Positions 1 to 11,163 are shown, counted from the stretch's first letter. The stretch is DNA of 64,000 bases from Cladorrhinum sp. PSN259 (GCA_033725935.1 MU867095.1:124001-188000), one strand, 5' to 3'. A program made the numbers and translations. Notes: generated by a model from the sequence alone, not told the origin.

Positions 1-1151
1 TAGATCGACGGCTTGGTGGTAGGGTGAAAGTTGATACCAACTTGCCCATTGCACTCTACCCAACCGGTCACTTTGTTCTCGTTAATATGCAGAGCCCGGG
101 TCACTTCCTTCTTGCGCAGGTAGGGCTGCACGTATTCGAGGTCGGGCGGCCAGCTCATACCGCATGAAGGATAGGTGTCCGTCAGACGGACATCGTACAT
201 GTTGACGCAGACGTTGTTCTTTCTTTGGGTGTATTCGAGCATGTCCTGCAGGATTTTCTCGCACTGGGAATTGTCGACCGTTGCGTCGCCGACTGCGAGC
301 TCCTTCTGACAGATGCGCGCTTGAACTTCCAGCTTGCTGGCGATTTCTGATCCCTTCTCGACGATTCCCTTGGCGTAGGCAAATTGCAGATAGGCGTCGT
401 ATTGTTCAGGAGGAGAAATCCAGCCGTTACCGATCAACAAACCGGCCAAGTTCCATTTATACGTAACTGGTTTCTTGTTTCGGTCCAGAATGGCTCTGGC
501 GATGTAAGGGATGTACTGACCGGCATAAGATTCGCCGGCGATGTAGATGTCGTCGTGCTCGTACTCAGGGAACAGGGTGAACCACTTCTCGAGGAAGACG
601 ACGAACTGGCTGGCCATTTCGTCGAGCTCGTGCACGTAGGAGTCTGTGTCGACGTAACTGAAGCCTGTTCCGACGGGATTATCGACGAAAAGGACGTTTG
701 CGAACTCGTTCCAGGCGCCATCGTTGTATTGGAGCGTGTCCTTATCCTTGAGGCGATAGGGGCCAATTTCCATCAGCGCGCCGTCCTCAGAACTGCAGCC
801 GGGCCCGCCGTTCAGCCATATTACTGTGCGTTGCTTGTTTGCGATGTGCTTGTTTTGGTAGTGCCAGAAGAAGATGTTTCCGTTATGTTCCGGGGTAACT
901 TCAATGTGTCTATTGGCATCGTCAGCTTGACCGTTTGCGCATCCGGGACAGAGTTTCCCAGTGGCGAATACAACTCACCCAGCATGCATTTTCAGCAATG
1001 GACCCGGAGGAGCTCCCGGTAGGGAGTGAACAAAGTAGTCGCCGGCCGATTTCTGGCCGGCGACTGGTGTTGCGATCCATGAGATGGCAAATGCTGTGAA
1101 GACGGTTGCTGGTAGGCGCATCCAGTCCGCCAAGGACCAGCCAACAGCCAT
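1..1151 (-). CDS. KEX1: Pheromone-processing carboxypeptidase KEX1 (3' part outside window)
   Basis: A serine carboxypeptidase of family S10 that acts in the late Golgi and trims C-terminal Lys/Arg left after Kex2 cleavage of secretory precursors such as alpha-pheromone. Exons read on the minus strand are 1151-979 and 909-1, with a 69-nt intron (910-978). The N-terminus has a hydrophobic signal segment followed by a KSAGDYFVHSLPG-type Kex1 start. The family motif WLNGGPGCSSEDGAL is present, as is the nucleophile motif GESYAGQY (Ser near residue 186). The catalytic Asp and His, the acidic tail and the membrane anchor would lie left of base 1. An in-frame ATG at 1190 would add 13 residues; I prefer 1151 because the signal peptide begins there. 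Divergent from SFM1. The family call is secure; the start is less so. Confidence 0.93.
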
Positions 1152-2043
1152 GATTGCGCCAGGGACGCGCGGAGAAGAAGATTCTCCCAAAGGAACGACA
1201 AAGTGTACTGGCTACCTGGAGGTGCCAAACGTGATCATTGGGGTGGCTAAGGAAAGGAAGAAAGGTGAAAAAAGACACGGCACTTTTGGAAGGGTTTGAG
1301 AATATTGGACTGATGGCGGCACGCTGAGTCGAGGAGGGTCTGGATTCAATAGATCTGTCCTCGAAACGAGCGGGTTGGCTGATAGCGGCTGACGCACTGC
1401 AGCTCGCTTGGCGTATGCAGATTGGTGGGAAAGGCTAGAAGCTGTGGCCTGGCTCAACGAGGAAGGCTTGTCTTTACGTACAATTATACAGCGCCGGGCC
1501 AGCAAGTGCGATACAAGGTGATGGGAATTGAGTTTTGTTCCTGGGAGTCCGTGTTCTTCTCTTTGTAGTTTCTCCTTTGCGATTGATTAGCGGAATGCCG
1601 GGAGGTCGTTTTGTTTCTTCCTCGCACTCGAACCCTTAGCGGGCTTCGAAAAGCATGTTTCACTGTGACAGGCCCATGGCAATTCTCCCGACCCAACAAA
1701 GCTCCCTCGGTGCCACCAACCCGGAACCGGGTCTGAATAGAGGAAACGTCCGTGCCGTGATCCCTCCGGCCTTAAGCTTTTGACTATTACTTAGAGTCTC
1801 GGCCGTTGGCTCCTATTACTGGGGAAAAGACTTGGAAAAGCTGACGTACCTTCCACAACGTGGAGGAAGGCATTACATGGTGGACTTTCAGCTGGAACCC
1901 TGATGCCGAGTGCGGCGGGGCACCGATCTACCGGTCCCCGTCCACAGGGCGGTCTTGGCATCCGGGCGCCACTCCCCCATACGCGGAGCTAAAATTTGAA
2001 CAAGGCATCCTCCGATACGGAATATTCAGAATAAATACATAAA
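1152..2043. other. Divergent KEX1/SFM1 intergenic region
   Basis: This 0.9 kb stretch separates two divergent genes and must hold both promoters. Only short open frames are present and none resembles a protein. I see no repeat, RNA gene or clear binding-site cluster. Confidence 0.6.
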
Positions 2044-2908
2044 ATGGCCTCCAGCAGCAGCACCTCAAAAACATATATCGTCGAGCATCTCGACGAGGAG
2101 CTTGGCCCATGGTCGGAGCTTGAGTACATTGCCATTGCCAAAGAGTCGCAAGAAAATGGAGCCAAGTTCTTTCTCTCATCTCTCCCTCCAGCCTTCAAGG
2201 TCCCGGAGACCTTGAAGGCCATCCCTTCATTCACTGCCGAGAGCAGAGGTGTTGAGGAGATTTACGCCAGTGACAAGTCAAGAGTGTGCCTTCTTGACCC
2301 ACAGGGCAAGAGTGATCTCTCGCCTGAGGATGGAGAGAAGTTTGATGTCTTTTTGTTCGGTGGAATTTTGGGTATGTCTCTTATTCGTATCTAATAGCTA
2401 CTGGAAATACAAATTGACGTGATTGAATGCAGGTGATCACCCGCCGAGAGGTATGCAAACCAAAGATGGCCATTTATGGGTGGATAATCTCGACTGACAC
2501 CACCACAGACAGAACTTCTGAGCTGCGCAAGAAGGGCTTCGAGGGCCGTCGGCTTGGCCCTGTGCAGATGACTACTGACACAGCAGTCAGAGTGACTCGC
2601 TTGGTTGTCCAAGGAAAGAGTGTGTATTCGGCGTGATAGAGATCAGATCCAGACCAGGCTGACACAACATCTCCAGTTCCACTGGACAAGATTGAATACG
2701 TGACCGAGCCCGAGCTTGTATTCAACAAGCATGAGAGCACCAAGATGCCCTTCCGTTATGTTAAGGACAAGGATGGAAAGCCAATTATGCCGGAGGTATG
2801 TGCTCTGTTTAACCGTCTGAGAATGGCCCATTTACTAATGTTAATGATCAGGGAATGGTGGAGTTGATCCAGAAGGACTCAGACAAGACCCTCGACGACT
2901 TTTTCTAG
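2044..2908 (+). CDS. SFM1: SPOUT-type protein arginine methyltransferase SFM1
   Basis: A SAM-dependent methyltransferase of the SPOUT fold. The yeast orthologue (YOR021C) monomethylates an arginine of ribosomal protein Rps3. There are five exons: 2044-2371, 2433-2450 (only 18 nt), 2509-2619, 2677-2795 and 2852-2908, giving 210 aa, against 213 in yeast. Diagnostic strings are RVCLLDP, the acidic PEDGEKFD region, the SAM-knot motif FGGILGDHPPRDRT, which is split across the 18-nt exon, then RRLGPVQMTTDTA and MPFRYV. All splice sites are GT-AG and keep frame. The ATG has a good Kozak context, with A at -3. The next gene lies 243 nt downstream on the same strand. Identification rests on near full-length similarity to the remembered yeast protein. 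Confidence 0.93.
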
Positions 2909-3151
2909 TTGATTGACAAATTTGAAAAAAAAAAAGTGAAGCTATTTTGATCTGTCATTTCCGTGATCATGGTTATGCCGCTACCCCTCCTGAGCGGGGT
3001 CCTTTTCAAGAATCTTATCTTATCTTTGACATTCACATCTAGGGGTCACCCCCGCCCATCTGCCTTTAAATCGTTCAACATCACATAACCACGTTCGAGA
3101 TAATCATCTCATCAGCCTTTGGATATACAGTGTCCGCAACCAAAGATCACC

Positions 3152-4153
3152 ATGGCACCTCCTTCCATCGAAATCCGCCCACCCCTCGTCAACTCAGCCA
3201 ACCCTTGGGCTACAACTCTCAACGACCTCGAGCGTCTATACACTTGCCCCCACACAGGCGCAGTTACAACGCGGACCTCGCTCATCAATGCCTTTCCTCA
3301 CGACGACTCCAAGCATCAGTATGCCTTCTTCAATCCCACGAATCACGAGTCAATCTCTCCCAACTCTCAACCAAATAATAACGATCCCTCTCAAACCGCT
3401 TCTCTCAACACACTAGGATACAGCCCTCTCAGCCTCGAAACTTATTTGAGTTTCATCAAAGAAATCACCACCCGCCATTCCATACAAGCAGTCAAGAAGC
3501 CTTTCATTATCTCCGTAACCGGCACCGCTATTGAAGTAGTTGATTCATACCGTCTCATCTCCCTCGCATCGAGGGAAATAATAAACCCTTTATACATAGA
3601 AATCAACCTCAGCTGTCCAAACATCCCTGACAAACCTCCTCCGGCTTACTCCAAATCCGCTCTCCTTGAGTACTTGACCGAAATGAGAAAAACCATCTCG
3701 GGCGCAACACAGCGAATCCCATACGGCTTAAAGACCCCCCCGTATACATACGCGACACAGTTCAAAGAGTTGGCGGATGCATTAGAAGAGGATGCTGGAG
3801 AAGGCCCAAGTGAGGTTAGCTTCATCGCCGCTACGAACACTCTGGGGAGCTGCATAGTTTTAGACGGACAAGGAGAGGCAGTACTGCCCAGCGGAGGAGT
3901 TGGCGGTATGGCTGGAACTGCGTTACATCCACTTGCGCTGGGTAATGTCAAGACTATCAGGACATTGTTGGATGCACGAAAAGAGAAGCTGGGACATATT
4001 ACAGTTATTGGTATTGGAGGAGTAATGGATGCCGACGGGTATAGGAGGATGAAGGCGGTTGGTGCTGGGGCGGTGGGTGTCGGCACCGGGTTGGGTGTTA
4101 AGGGGTTGAAAGTATTTGAGGAGATTGAGAAGGAGCTACGCGGGGAGTGGTGA
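3152..4153 (+). CDS. Dihydroorotate dehydrogenase, class 1A-like (cytosolic paralogue)
   Basis: A single-exon, 333-aa, FMN-dependent TIM-barrel protein of the class 1A (fumarate-type) dihydroorotate dehydrogenase family. It has no mitochondrial presequence and no membrane helix, unlike the class 2 enzyme that normally serves pyrimidine synthesis in filamentous ascomycetes. Visible motifs are SLNTLGYSPLSLETYL near the N-terminus, PFIISVTGT, INLSCPNIPDKPPP carrying the active-site cysteine loop, TNTLGSC, the phosphate-binding VIGIGGVMDADGYRRM and VGVGTGLG. The segment equivalent to the bacterial TKS motif reads TTRTS, so the expected active-site lysine is arginine. The ATG at 3152 sits in CACCATGG and is the first ATG of the frame. 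The true substrate is uncertain. Confidence 0.85.
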   Translation: MAPPSIEIRPPLVNSANPWATTLNDLERLYTCPHTGAVTTRTSLINAFPHDDSKHQYAFFNPTNHESISPNSQPNNNDPSQTASLNTLGYSPLSLETYLSFIKEITTRHSIQAVKKPFIISVTGTAIEVVDSYRLISLASREIINPLYIEINLSCPNIPDKPPPAYSKSALLEYLTEMRKTISGATQRIPYGLKTPPYTYATQFKELADALEEDAGEGPSEVSFIAATNTLGSCIVLDGQGEAVLPSGGVGGMAGTALHPLALGNVKTIRTLLDARKEKLGHITVIGIGGVMDADGYRRMKAVGAGAVGVGTGLGVKGLKVFEEIEKELRGEW

Positions 4154-4805
4154 ATCGTTCCTATTTTTCACAAATGAAAGCATTTTTGATAGCACATGAG
4201 CTGTGCTAGAGCAGAGATGTCAGAAAATTCAGCAGAGTTTATGTAACAATGAAGCAGCTTTCTGTTACGTCTCATGTTTTTCCATGACAATTTGCCTTCC
4301 GGGCAACATTTTTCGTCTTGCTTCATGTAATGAGAAGATGGCAGTTGTTGTTGAGCAGGTTAAGAGAATGTGGTGTCTTGATTGACGGAGTACTGATTAG
4401 AACAGCCAAATCGAGAACTTCTGTTTGGGTGTCGCAATGTTCCTTCTTTGTGTAGACAGATGGCCGCTCAAAGACGTTATCAATATCATGGAGATTCTCC
4501 TGTAAACAAGGACATTTTAGAAATCTTCTTGACTCAATCCTTGGTACGGATAACGATTCCTCCTAACTAAACCTTGAGCTTGCAATCCAACCGCAAGTTA
4601 CACAACAAAATTTAAAGTTGACGCTCCCTCCAAACATTCTTTTGGTAACCATGAATGAACTATGATGGTTGAGTGATAAAACCTAGTATGCCAACGTCAC
4701 GAGAGACAAGCTATGGGATTGAAAAAAAAGAAACTACCTAGAAGTTATTTTGTATAGATGAAAATAGAGTTAAAAAAAAAAGGAATGGAGCCAAAAACAT
4801 ATAAA
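4154..4805. other. Intergenic region 3' of the DHODH-like gene
   Basis: AT-rich spacer between the end of the DHODH-like gene and the minus-strand 5S rRNA gene. It contains only short frames and A-runs, including one near 4772. It presumably includes the 3' UTR of the upstream gene. I see nothing else in it. Confidence 0.5.
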
Positions 4806-4925
4806 ACATACAACACCAGGGATTCCCCAGTGGTCACCCACCTGAGTACTAGTCTGGCCCTCACCAAGTTTATCTAGGGCAGAGCGGACGGGATGCCGAG
4901 TTTTCTTGAGGGTATGGTCGTATGT
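4806..4925 (-). rRNA. 5S rRNA: 5S ribosomal RNA gene (copy A)
   Basis: On the minus strand this 120-nt stretch begins ACATACGACCATACCCT and ends GGTGTTGTATGT. The two ends pair to form helix I. The interior contains the conserved blocks CATCCCGTCCGCTCTGCC and CAGGTGGGTGACCACTGGGG seen in fungal 5S rRNA, including the internal control region used by TFIIIA. Four Ts (complement of 4803-4806) directly at the 3' end, and five more a few bases on, could stop RNA polymerase III. It stands alone between two protein genes, not in the rDNA unit. It differs from copy B at 62305 at about eleven positions, mostly in two short blocks. Confidence 0.95.
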
Positions 4926-6242
4926 GGTTGTGTTTTGTCGGTATTGCGGGTCGTGTAAGCTCCGAGGGCTGATGGTGGGTGAGTGAAAGTAAATAAAACA
5001 CCGCCCAACAACAACACCATTTTTCTCAAGTCATCTATTGCTCACTCACTGATTTGAGACATTAAAGTATAATCTGAAAAATAATTGGGCGTGTAATTTC
5101 ACTACATATGTAGTTTAGAAGAAACAAGTTGACAAAGCTAGATATCGAAACCTCGGAGAGAGAGAACCACCGTGGTGACAGCTTTTAACAGTACCGCATC
5201 TGATCTGTGCGTGCCGTTGGTTGCTGGTCGTCAACGATGCGCAACATACGAAAGTATTCCTGGTATGGAAAGAAAAAAGGAGCCAAAAGAGAGCTTTAGT
5301 ACATATATGCAATCAGAGTATGGCTGCAGAAAAGTTTTATTGAGAAGGTAACAGCCAGCATCCATCCAAGATACTGCAGGGGTTCCGTCGATAACTTATC
5401 ACATAGTTCAGACGAAGAAGGGTGGCAAAACGGCCAAAGAACATATAAAACTCAATTCAACACAGATTTCTGAACACCAAAATATAAACATCATGAAAAA
5501 TCATTTCAATTCATAGGTCTTTGGAGGTCTAGAAGGCTTTATGCATTGTATTGGCATCCAATCCAACACTCATCATCTCCTTTCTCTCTCTCTCTCCATC
5601 TAGTCTTCGTCTATCAAGCACTGATTCTATCCGTCTATCAAAAAAAACGATTTCTTTCTTCTATCGATCAATCGTTTCTTGTTCTTCTTCTTCTTCTTCT
5701 CTCGACAAACAATGAAAGGCCAGGGGGTATTTCCCTAACTCCAGAAAAGCAGAATAATAATAATAATATGTACAATGTAAAAAAAAACCAAAAAAAACCA
5801 GAGGTCTGGTTCAAGGTGTGTGGGTGGGTCGTCGGCTGTAATGCTAATGAATTTGAGAGAATAAAAAACCGTAGAACGCCTAACCCCAATGCCGTCCCTC
5901 TCGTCTAAGCCATTTTGTGTAGCGAAAAGAAAAACCCAAATTTTTCCGTTATCCAGCCCCGATGTTTGAGGGGGCAGTATGTATGCAGAGTGGAGGGGGA
6001 TGTGTTGAAAAGTCGATAATGTGTGATGGTGGGTGGATGGTAGGTATTTCTTTGTGGTCTTCGTTGCAATAGTCCCTTGTCCACCTTATTCTCGTGTTCT
6101 TTATATCGGGTACCGCCGGTTCCTTAGCAAAGTCAAAGACATGCTATTTCCGCAACCCGTCTGTTGAAACGGAGCCGACACCGGCGGCGAACAGAAAACG
6201 GAGAGATGAGGACGATCAAACCACAGTGATTGTTGCCTCCCT
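4926..6242. other. Intergenic region with simple repeats
   Basis: A 1.3 kb spacer between the 5S gene and the 3' end of the PRELI gene. It holds a CT run near 5582-5598, a (TTC)n run near 5680-5700 and an (AAT)n run near 5755-5768. A plus-strand frame at 5546-5908 is low-complexity and looks like nothing known. The last few hundred bases probably include the 3' UTR of the minus-strand PRELI gene. Confidence 0.5.
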
Positions 6243-6842
6243 CTAAGCAGCAGCCATCCGGATATTCCCGACCTGAGCCTGAATCACCGACATGTTCTCC
6301 CTCTCTCTCTCCTCAGCAAACACCCGTCTGCTCATAGCCAACACGGACTCGAAACCCTCCTTACCCTTTGCCGCGTTCTCCCTGAATCGCTTGACAAGGG
6401 TATCCTCGATGCTGTTCTTGATCTTTTGCCAACCACCGCAAAGCGCAGTAATCTTGGCGGCCTGCTCGAACTGCGTCTGGTGCTCGCCGAGCGGGCGGTA
6501 AACGACGGTCTCTTGAACGTTCAAGAGGTTGCTCCAGGTGATGTTTGCCGAGACCATGGTGACTGTTTTAGCTCGGGGGTCGACGTAGGAAGTCTCAAAC
6601 ACCTGGTGCTCGTCCATGCTGCCGCCCATCATCTTCTTGAGCCACTCGGGCGCGGTTTGTTGGCAGGTGATGAGGCGCTCGGTGCGAAGGATGCCCGTTT
6701 CTGGATCGACGGTTCGGCTGATGGTGTCGACTGCGATGACGTGGGTTGATTTTTGGTTCCATGGGCAGTACTTCCGCCAGTTGGCGGTCGATACCTCTTC
6801 CCAGGAATAATTGAATGTCTCTGTATTTGAAAAGACCTTCAT
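6243..6842 (-). CDS. PRELI/MSF1 domain protein, mitochondrial phospholipid transfer (Ups2/Ups3-like)
   Basis: An intronless 199-aa protein that is almost entirely one PRELI/MSF1 domain. Family members (yeast Ups1-3, human PRELID/SLMO) act in the mitochondrial intermembrane space with Mdm35 and shuttle phosphatidic acid or phosphatidylserine between the two membranes. The start MKVFSNTETFNYSWEEV, then DTISRTVDPETG, RTERLITC, SYVDPRAKT, SANITWSNLL and the C-terminal NAAKGKEGFESVL follow the family pattern. The MK start and the DP-TG signature place it nearer the Ups2/PRELID3 branch than Ups1. This branch assignment is tentative. The C-terminal 30 residues are charged and helical. The ATG at 6842 opens directly on the conserved N-terminus. 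Confidence 0.87.
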   Translation of the reverse strand: MKVFSNTETFNYSWEEVSTANWRKYCPWNQKSTHVIAVDTISRTVDPETGILRTERLITCQQTAPEWLKKMMGGSMDEHQVFETSYVDPRAKTVTMVSANITWSNLLNVQETVVYRPLGEHQTQFEQAAKITALCGGWQKIKNSIEDTLVKRFRENAAKGKEGFESVLAMSRRVFAEERERENMSVIQAQVGNIRMAAA

Positions 6843-8357
6843 TTTTAATTTTTTTTTGTGCTATCGGTTACGAGGATAGAACAGTGGTGACTGTTTTGTT
6901 GGCCGGGACCGGACTCCGGCTGGTAATCGCGAAATCTCGCGGGATTTTTGTGTCTTTTCGACAGGAAGGAAGGAAGCGTTGATCGGAAATATGGGGGTAG
7001 TCGGGGAGTCGGGAGTCGTCGGAAATTCAAGGCAATTGAAACCAACGACCTCGAAGACTCCAAACTGGAAAGAGAGACTAAAAAAGCAACGAAAAAGACG
7101 AAAAAGAAAACAAATCGACAATCTCTGTTGTTGTCGATCGTGTTACTTTTTCCCCCGACGCTTTTAAAGCAAATTGCTCAAAGTGAGTGGTGGTGATTGT
7201 TAAACTTTGCAAAATTGGACGGGCGCAAACCACATGCGAATTCGCTGTGCAAACTATAAGAAAAAAATTGATAGAACCAACCAAACAGGGGGTGGAGGCG
7301 CCGAAAAAAAAAGAGGGGTGGCCGGGCTTGCGGTCTTTTTTATTATCTTTTCTATTCTTTTGGGCCGCCTGCAGCAAGCTTATCGGGACAAAACGGCAAG
7401 GGGATCCTCAAGAAAATTCCTCAAAACGGGTTGGTTACCAGATGCCGAGGGTTCATGTTCTCGATTCGCTTGTCCCAAAACGGTTCAGCGACGGTGTAAC
7501 TTTACGTCACTTTCGCCATCTTTCTGTCATACTACACCTCTCTGTCATCAACAAACAGAGAACAGCACAGCCTCAACGTCCTCCTTGATTTCTTGTTGCA
7601 TCATCGGTGCCACCGATTGCAACCTCACACGCCGCATCACAAGCCGCCGATTTCATACCGTCGTCAATGACGGTCAATCCCGCGGCAATCCCGAACGCCG
7701 TGGAAGGCTCTAGCAAAGAATAAGCGGAAGTGTGAATCATGGCGACGGAGCCGACTGAAACGGAAGCCGGCCGCGGACGGATCCGGGTGGATCCCCTTCT
7801 ACGGGCCCCTATCCGCCGGGATCGTCGGCAAACGAACCCCGCCATGAGTTGTCAATTCTCCCTTGTCATTTTTCGGATTGTGCGATACAGTCGGTGTGGG
7901 CATTACTACATAGTTATGTTGTTATTTCAAATAATGCAACACAACAAGAGGAGGTCGCGTGTAGAAAGACTAAAAGATGCCCAACTCTCAGGGATGCCTC
8001 TTCAACCCCACACGACCATTGAGCGAAACGGAGAAGGGAGACCCATCTCGCGTCCAGCCTAAAACTTTTTGGCACACCTTTCCTGCAAAACATTTTACCG
8101 CATGGATGAGATGAGAGAAAATACATGCACCCAACAACTGTTAATTGACATTTGAACTGCGTGCAAGAGGGAGCGACAGACTATGGGATTCAAAATCACA
8201 CAAATCAGAACTGAGGAACATCCATCTTGTCAAATGATGCTGTTACATGATTGCATCTCGACAGGTTTTACGCCGTCAACATGACAAGGGGCGGGAAAAC
8301 AAGGCAAATAATACCCCGCGCGTCCGGCGACCACATGAAAAACGGTAGTCGGCCACA
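6843..8357. other. Intergenic region upstream of the PRELI gene
   Basis: A 1.5 kb spacer between two minus-strand genes, holding the promoter of the PRELI gene and the 3' UTR of MetAP2. Several overlapping frames of 80-170 codons occur (for example 7207-7713 plus and 7573-7845 minus), but their translations are Arg/Ser-rich, lack domains and conflict with each other. I do not call a gene here. Confidence 0.5.
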
Positions 8358-9790
8358 CTAGTAATCATCTCCACGGCTAATGACCTCCTTTACGGTAGGT
8401 CGGATAAGAATGGTCTGGGCATCAATAAGTCAGCATTTGAACTCTTTCTGTTCTTCACAACAACACAACTCACATGCTCAAACTGGGCTGTGTACGAGCC
8501 CTTCTTATCAACCAGGGGAGGATAAGCCTCGACAATCCCGTTCTGCACGAGATTGTTCAACCCAAGCAGATACTTTTCCTGACCAAGGCGGTCCAGGTAG
8601 CGTCTGGCCCACGGGAGCGTGCCAAAGTTCTTCTTGATGACATTGAGCAAGTTCTTGGCTGAGCTGAGACGAAGGTCCACCTTCGGCGCATCGGTACGCA
8701 GCGCGTAGTGGGAGCACTCGCCCTCCTCGTGCACGTAGCCATTGCCAGTGCTGCCGAAAGTCTCAATAGCAAAGACATCGCCCTCCTCCATCTTGGTCTG
8801 ATCATTGCTCTTGACAATAGGGACACTCTTGGTGCCGTGGATGCTGTACGGCAAAATGGTGTGTCCGTTCAGGTTGCGGATCGACTTGACTGGGTAGGTC
8901 TGGCCGTTAAGCTCGATCTCGTAGCTCTCCATGACTTCCTGGATGTAGCCACCGATCTCACCTACACGAGCGTCGATACCAGCGTGCTTGATACCCTCGT
9001 TGGTAGCGGCCTTGACGGCCTCCAAGAGAGGGTCATAGCGGGGGTTAAAGGCCATGGTGAAGGCGCTGTCGACGATCCAACCATTCACGTGGACGCCGAT
9101 ATCAACCTTCAGCACGTCATCCTCCTGCAGAACCATCTTGTTGCCTGCGTTGGGGTTATAGTGGGCCGCGCAGTGGTTGACACTCAGACCCAGAGGGAAG
9201 CCCATGCCTGCCTTGAGAGCATCTCCCTCCTCGAGACCCTGATGACCGACAAGGGCGCGGACGCTGTCCTCGATGCCCTCAGCAATCTCAGTCATAGTCT
9301 TACCGGGCCTGATATTCTTTTGAGCCCACTGGCGAGTCTGGCGGTGGGCTTCGGCGGCATGGCGGTAGTCATTCAAAAACTCGCTCTTCAAGTTGTCGAG
9401 ATGACGCTTCTCCTCGCTGGTGGTGCGGTAGGCATTCTCGTTGACATACTCGACCTCCTCACCCTTGGGGTAAATCTTGTTGGGGAACAGCTGCGAAATC
9501 TGAACGCGCGGGGGGTCCGACTGCTCCGTGGGGTTCTTCTTCTTCTTCTTGGGCTTTCTCTTCTTCTTCTTCTTGGCCGCTCCAGTTCCAGCGGCATCGG
9601 GCGCCGCTTCTTCAGCGTCGTCATCCGACTCGCCGTCGTTCAAGTTTCCATTGGTCGCATTCGCAGGGTTGAGTCCAGCCGAAGCCGTGGCAGCAGCCTC
9701 GCTGACTATAGGTTTCCCCAGTTAGTTCAGGTTGGGCGGCTCTGCAGAATAACACTTACCATCCTCTGCGGGGGCGGCCTGAGCTGCCAT
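8358..9790 (-). CDS. MAP2: Methionine aminopeptidase 2 (MetAP2)
   Basis: A cytosolic metalloenzyme that removes the initiator methionine from nascent proteins and is the fumagillin target class. Exons on the minus strand are 9790-9760, 9705-8474 and 8414-8358, giving 439 aa. The N-terminus is acidic, followed by a poly-lysine block (KKKKKRKPKKKKK) typical of MetAP2 and linked to ribosome association. All five metal ligands are visible: Asp in VDIGVHV, Asp in IVDSAFTM, His in NGHTILPYSIH, Glu in FAIETFG and the last Glu in AQFEHTILIRP. The last intron (8415-8473) falls right after that FEH, so the final exon supplies only TILIRPTVKEVISRGDDY. It is divergent from a J-protein gene. Confidence 0.96.
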
Positions 9791-10278
9791 TGTGATAAAT
9801 TTGTATGAAATGATTATGGATATCAAGTAGAAAAAAGAAGAGAGCAAAGAGGAACCCCGCGAACTTAAAAGCCTGATGGAGCTCGTCTTCCAACGGCTGA
9901 TAGTCCCCACTTTTACGACTTTTTGACTGCTTGCAGTGCTTGCAGGCTGAAGAAGGTGGGGCAATCTGTGGTTGGTTCGCTCGGCAGCGCAGGGTCGTGG
10001 GAAATCTTGGCAACGGTCATTGTGTCTTTACCCAGGGGAGCAGGTCCCGGCGATACTATGCAAAATCTGAATGGCTTCAGCTATCCAAACTGTGCCCCAC
10101 TCATTGAACCCCATCCCCAGTTTCTGGCGCATCGATGCCGTCATACCTCAATGGCTCGAGCTCCCTTGGAAACATTTTGGACTGCAATTACAAATATTCC
10201 CAAATACTTTTAGTTCCTGCGTTTTGAACCAGGCGTTTTGCGACTGCTTTCTCCTCAATGCCATCCTAAATATGAGGA
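9791..10278. other. Divergent MetAP2/J-protein promoter region
   Basis: A 488-nt spacer between two divergent starts. It probably carries both promoters and 5' UTRs. No repeat or further gene is visible. Confidence 0.55.
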
Positions 10279-11163
10279 ATGCCACTCCGCTACACTCCAG
10301 TCGGCGGTGCTGCGGCACTTCCGCACCTGTTCAAGTACAGCAAAAGTCCCATCATCGTCCCCCATCATCATCGCTTCTTCACAACCTCCCAGCGCTTCCT
10401 CAGCGATGACTCCTCCTCCAATCACGACCACTATGAAACCCTCGAGGTGCGACCGAATGCCACTCAGGCAGAGATAAAGAAATCCTACTTCCGCCTGTCA
10501 AAACTCCACCACCCAGACACATCCACCTCCAAATCCTCACAAAACAAATTCCATCTCCTCTCCGAGGCCTATGCCGTCCTGTCCAAAGCCCACTCGCGCG
10601 CAGCATACGACCGGACCCGTCCCAAGTACCACCACTCCCATTCTGCCTCGGCGACTAACAACCCAGCCGGTGGGCGGCCCCCCTCCGGCCTCAGTCGCCG
10701 CCGGAGCTCATTTTATGGCCCACCGCCCTCTTTTTATCGCTCCGGCGGTTATGGCTCCCACTCGTCGAAACGTCACCAAGCCCACGAATCTTCTACCGCC
10801 CAGTCTGGCTCACCGGAAGGCACAACAACACAGGAACAAACCTTTTACTCTCGAGAGAGACCAGGCATGGGCTACGGCGAAGGGCACCAAGAGACATTCG
10901 GGCAGAGGATGCCGCACTTTGATAGCGTGGCGCACGAGAGGACGCATAGGAGGCACGAGCAGAGACGAATGAAAAGGATGGAAGAGAAGATGGGGATGAA
11001 CCCTGATTTTCTGGTGAGTAATAACTCTGGATGGGTAGCCAGTTTTGCTGTTGTCAGTGGATGCCTTGTTGCTGCCATTATGGGAGGGGTTATGCTTGGT
11101 GGATTAGGGGGTGGGGAGAAGAATGAGAGGGAGAGGAGGGCGCAGGCTGGTGGTGGGAAGTGA
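10279..11163 (+). CDS. J-domain protein with C-terminal membrane helix (DNAJC30-like layout)
   Basis: An intronless 294-aa protein. Residues 1-40 are basic and Ser/His-rich with no acidic residue and a FFTTSQRF segment, resembling a mitochondrial targeting sequence. A J domain spans about 51-112, with the Hsp70-stimulating HPD at 78-80 (LSKLHHPDTS) and the helix IV ending AAYDRTRP. A low-complexity Ser/Gly/His/Arg linker follows. One hydrophobic helix lies at about 251-275, then a short charged Gly-rich tail. Together this suggests an inner-membrane co-chaperone of mitochondrial Hsp70. The layout resembles animal DNAJC30, but orthology is not shown. A possible 44-nt intron starting GTGAGT at 11013 was rejected because splicing would destroy the helix. 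Confidence 0.82.
   Translation: MPLRYTPVGGAAALPHLFKYSKSPIIVPHHHRFFTTSQRFLSDDSSSNHDHYETLEVRPNATQAEIKKSYFRLSKLHHPDTSTSKSSQNKFHLLSEAYAVLSKAHSRAAYDRTRPKYHHSHSASATNNPAGGRPPSGLSRRRSSFYGPPPSFYRSGGYGSHSSKRHQAHESSTAQSGSPEGTTTQEQTFYSRERPGMGYGEGHQETFGQRMPHFDSVAHERTHRRHEQRRMKRMEEKMGMNPDFLVSNNSGWVASFAVVSGCLVAAIMGGVMLGGLGGGEKNERERRAQAGGGK

Noticed and set aside
384..1022. Plus-strand 212-codon frame
   Set aside because: Antisense shadow of KEX1.
5546..5908. Plus-strand 120-codon frame
   Set aside because: Low-complexity translation over CT, TTC and AAT microsatellites.
7207..7713. Plus-strand 168-codon frame
   Set aside because: Arg/Ser/Thr-rich, no domain, overlapped by conflicting frames, in the likely promoter region of the PRELI gene.
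8708..9808. Plus-strand 366-codon frame
   Set aside because: It is the antisense shadow of methionine aminopeptidase 2; long only because of the coding bias of the real gene.
11013..11056. Possible 44-nt intron in the J-protein gene
   Set aside because: Splicing would shift the frame and remove the only membrane helix; the unspliced frame is coherent to the stop.
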